NCBI GenBank assembly: GCA_009992615.1
Contig: JAACVA010000150.1
Span: forward strand, 1-6,531
Source of the DNA: Rhodobacterales bacterium
Lineage (GTDB): Bacteria > Pseudomonadota > Alphaproteobacteria > Rhodobacterales > Rhodobacteraceae
Direction: 5' to 3'
DNA: 6,531 nt
The notes under the pieces were generated by a model. The model worked only from the letters and a program-made list of their open reading frames with translations, ran no database searches and had not been told where the DNA came from. A program made the position numbers and the translations under genes. Every line of letters begins with the position of its first letter. Within the stretch, counting starts at the first letter, position 1. Positions 5,145 through 6,531 of this stretch are shown here, piece by piece.

Positions 5145-6014
5145 CTAACGCCGACGCAACACTCCGGTGCGAAACCTTACGACATTGTCCTGCTCTCGCA
5201 CGACAGCCGCGCCAACCACGATTTCACCCTCGCCGCTCAGCAATGTGGTGCGCCGGTGCACGATCAGATCCTGCCCACCGACCCGCACGAGGCTGCCTGC
5301 GGAACTGTGGTCGGTAAACTCCAATGCGCCGCTGCTGATGCTAAGTGCCGCATGGCTGCGCGACACCGAGGGCAGGTTGATGAGAATGTCGCTGTCACGG
5401 GCCCGACCGATGGTCACGCGGTTGCCTGGCACGAGTTGCCAGTGAACATCACCGCGTGCCAGGTCAACGACCGCCATTCCGCACAGGGCACTGTTGCGCC
5501 CGGGCACCACCGTGGTCTGGGTGCCAAAGGTTGTCACCACACAGGAATAGACCTGTGTCGCCGTCTCTTTGCCGCGCAGCGGGATAGCACCAATCGCTTG
5601 GAACCGTGACTGGTACGCGGGACGTAGTCTGTCAAAACAGGCGTCGCCGAACAGGATTTCCTCCGGCTTGGCCAGTTGCGCCAAACGCGAGGCGGTGTTC
5701 ACTGCATTGCCAAAAATATCCTCGGCATGGTTCAGTATTTCGCCGAAATAGGCCCCGGCATGAATTGACAAACCATCGCGCCAAGGTTCGTTGATCATCG
5801 CCCAGGCCGCATGGAACGCTGCGTCGGGATCGGGAAAAAACGACAACACGTCGTCGCCCTTCGATTTCACGCAATGCCCGCCCGCCAGTTCGATCAGGTC
5901 GCGCATCCGTTCCAGCGCAACCTCGATCCGCGCCAATGCCCGGGTGGTTTCCATACGTTCAAAAATCGCGGTGCTGCCGGTGACATCCGTGACAAGAACG
6001 CAGGCCAGGGACAT
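5145..6014 (-). CDS. Class III adenylate cyclase with C-terminal FHA domain
   Basis: A soluble 289-residue two-domain signalling protein. Residues 1-160 form a class III nucleotidyl cyclase homology domain. The two metal-binding aspartates are Asp10 (LVTDVTGST) and Asp54 (KSKGDDVLSFF), 44 residues apart as in mammalian adenylyl cyclase. Lys50 and Asp99 (EDIFGNAVN) occupy the base-selecting positions and are the adenine-type pair. The transition-state Asn106 and Arg110 are present (NTASR). It should therefore make cAMP from ATP, probably as a homodimer. Residues about 175-285 form an FHA domain, with GRARDSDILI (Gly203, Arg204) and SRSH (Ser218, Arg219, His221), which binds phospho-threonine peptides. 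The usual loop Asn is replaced by Ala239. No membrane segment or signal peptide is seen. ATG at 6014 is chosen because MSLACVLVTD matches where the domain starts, with GGAG 11 nt upstream; an in-frame TTG at 6050 is less likely. The gene follows the tig terminator and so needs its own promoter. Confidence 0.92.
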   Translation of the reverse strand: MSLACVLVTDVTGSTAIFERMETTRALARIEVALERMRDLIELAGGHCVKSKGDDVLSFFPDPDAAFHAAWAMINEPWRDGLSIHAGAYFGEILNHAEDIFGNAVNTASRLAQLAKPEEILFGDACFDRLRPAYQSRFQAIGAIPLRGKETATQVYSCVVTTFGTQTTVVPGRNSALCGMAVVDLARGDVHWQLVPGNRVTIGRARDSDILINLPSVSRSHAALSISSGALEFTDHSSAGSLVRVGGQDLIVHRRTTLLSGEGEIVVGAAVVREQDNVVRFRTGVLRRR

Positions 6015-6018
6015 AACA

Positions 6019-6079
6019 GGACAAGCTCCGGTTGGGGCAACGCCAAACAAGACTTTGCAAGCCTAGCCACAGCTTGTCC
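6019..6079 (-). repeat. Inverted repeat at the cyclase start region
   Basis: GGACAAGCT (6019-6027) and AGCTTGTCC (6071-6079) form a perfect 9-bp inverted repeat separated by 43 bases. The proximal arm overlaps the last two bases of the cyclase gene's GGAG ribosome-binding site (plus-strand CTCC, 6026-6029) and the spacer before its ATG. If both arms are transcribed, pairing would partly hide the ribosome-binding site; if the promoter lies between them, they could be operator half-sites. Function is inference. Confidence 0.5.
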
Positions 6080-6089
6080 GGAAAGGCAA
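6060..6089 (-). promoter_or_regulatory. Weak candidate promoter for the cyclase gene
   Basis: On the minus strand TTGCCT (6089-6084) and TAGGCT (6065-6060) are 18 bases apart, a relaxed match to TTGnnn-17/18-TAnnnT. Transcription would start near 6053. The distal arm of the inverted repeat (6071-6079) then falls in the promoter spacer. A promoter is required here because a terminator separates this gene from tig, but this particular match is low-certainty. Confidence 0.3.
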
Positions 6090-6118
6090 TAATACCAAAA
6101 TCGCACTGATCGGCACCT

Positions 6119-6147
6119 AAAAAAAGGCCACCCGAAACCGGGCGGCC
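6119..6147 (-). terminator. Rho-independent terminator of tig
   Basis: Read on the minus strand, a 9-bp stem (6147-6139 with 6134-6126) closes a 4-base loop and is followed by seven T residues (complement of the A-run 6119-6125). One pair is a G-U wobble in the minus-strand RNA. It would be an A-C mismatch in the plus-strand RNA, so the structure is built for minus-strand transcription. It starts 26 bases after the tig stop codon. Confidence 0.9.
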
Positions 6148-6173
6148 CTTGGAAACTGCCAAATGCACCGCGT

Positions 6174-6531
6174 TCAGGCGTCGTCTTCGCTGTCCAACGC
6201 CTCGACGGCGGCTTGCAATTCGTCTTTCGTGACAGGTTTTTCCGTCACATTGGCCAGCGAGAAAACATAGTCGACAACCTTGTCCTCGAAGATCGGCGCC
6301 TGCAACTGCTGGCGCATCTGGGCGTTCTGCTGGACAAAATCGAAGAACTGCCGCTCCTGCCCCGGATATTGGCGGGCCTGGTTGATGACCGCCTGGGTCA
6401 TCTCGGCATCGGTGACGGTGATCTCGTTCTTGCGGCCCAGCTCGGCCAACAGCAGGCCCAGGCGCACCCGGCGTTCGGCCAGCACGTTATGTTCATCGGT
6501 GGGGGTGATCTCGGGGTGATCGTGGGTGTGC
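6174..6531 (-). CDS. tig: Trigger factor, C-terminal part (5' portion outside window)
   Basis: Trigger factor is the ribosome-associated chaperone that meets nascent chains at the exit tunnel; it also has a central prolyl isomerase domain. Only the last 118 residues are inside the window, part of the helical substrate-cradling C-domain. The stretch LAERRVRLGLLLAELGRKN, then ITVTDAEM, QARQYPGQERQFFDF and APIFEDKVVDYVFSLANVTEK, is characteristic of the family. The protein ends in an acidic SEDDA. A His-rich stretch, HTHDHPEITPTDEHN, precedes LAERRVRLG; I would expect a less His-rich segment here, but local variation in this region is plausible. The ATG-like positions inside this stretch are not starts, because the frame is open to the window edge. 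The gene is followed by its own terminator. Confidence 0.95.
   Translation of the reverse strand, partial: HTHDHPEITPTDEHNVLAERRVRLGLLLAELGRKNEITVTDAEMTQAVINQARQYPGQERQFFDFVQQNAQMRQQLQAPIFEDKVVDYVFSLANVTEKPVTKDELQAAVEALDSEDDA

Noticed and set aside
6015..6050. TTG start at 6050 for the cyclase gene (12 extra residues)
   Set aside because: There is no good ribosome-binding site for the TTG, and the domain begins directly after the ATG at 6014, which has an upstream GGAG.
1..6531. A novel multi-gene defence, mobile or biosynthetic system
   Set aside because: All but one gene belong to recognised families in a typical alphaproteobacterial core setting; no repeats, integrase, toxin-antitoxin pair or defence-like genes were seen.

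Overview
The window looks like a chromosomal core segment from an alphaproteobacterium of the Rhodobacterales (Roseobacter-type). The coding sequence is GC-rich with strong G/C third-position bias. Gene content also fits: fabD near an rpsF-rpsR-rplI operon whose S6 and L9 proteins carry long C-terminal tails, a cytochrome b561-YceI fusion, and the end of a trigger factor gene. This assignment is inferred from protein character and gene order; no database was searched. I see no tRNA, rRNA, CRISPR array, insertion sequence, phage gene or attachment site, and no stretch over 300 bases lacks a gene.

Layout, left to right. (1) Bases 1-749, minus strand: most of fabD (malonyl-CoA:ACP transacylase), cut by the left edge. 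(2) Bases 923-2119, plus strand: a membrane cytochrome b561 fused to a C-terminal YceI domain, divergent from fabD. (3) Bases 2184-2780, minus strand: a separate secreted YceI protein, convergent with the fusion, with a strong hairpin between them. (4) Bases 2915-3547, minus strand: a two-helix membrane protein I do not recognise, with a near-consensus CtrA-type box just upstream. (5) Bases 3784-5070, plus strand: the ribosomal protein operon rpsF-rpsR-rplI, with a recognisable promoter, a structured leader of about 100 nt and a bidirectional terminator. (6) Bases 5145-6014, minus strand: a soluble class III nucleotidyl cyclase with adenylate-type specificity residues and a C-terminal FHA domain. 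(7) Bases 6174-6531, minus strand: the C-terminal end of trigger factor (tig), followed by its own terminator.

How the genes relate. fabD, the ribosomal operon and tig are housekeeping functions (fatty acid synthesis, translation, nascent-chain folding). The b561-YceI fusion and the neighbouring secreted YceI are probably one functional pair: a di-heme quinol-linked membrane electron carrier and a periplasmic lipocalin-like isoprenoid-binding protein, equivalent to the yceJ-yceI pair of enterobacteria but partly fused. The cyclase-FHA gene is a stand-alone signalling gene that could link phospho-threonine recognition to cAMP synthesis.

I found no convincing new multi-gene system. The points most worth a second look are the fusion/stand-alone YceI pair, the cyclase-FHA protein with an altered FHA loop, the inverted repeat over the cyclase start, the CtrA-like box, and the rpsF leader and repeat-built S6 tail.
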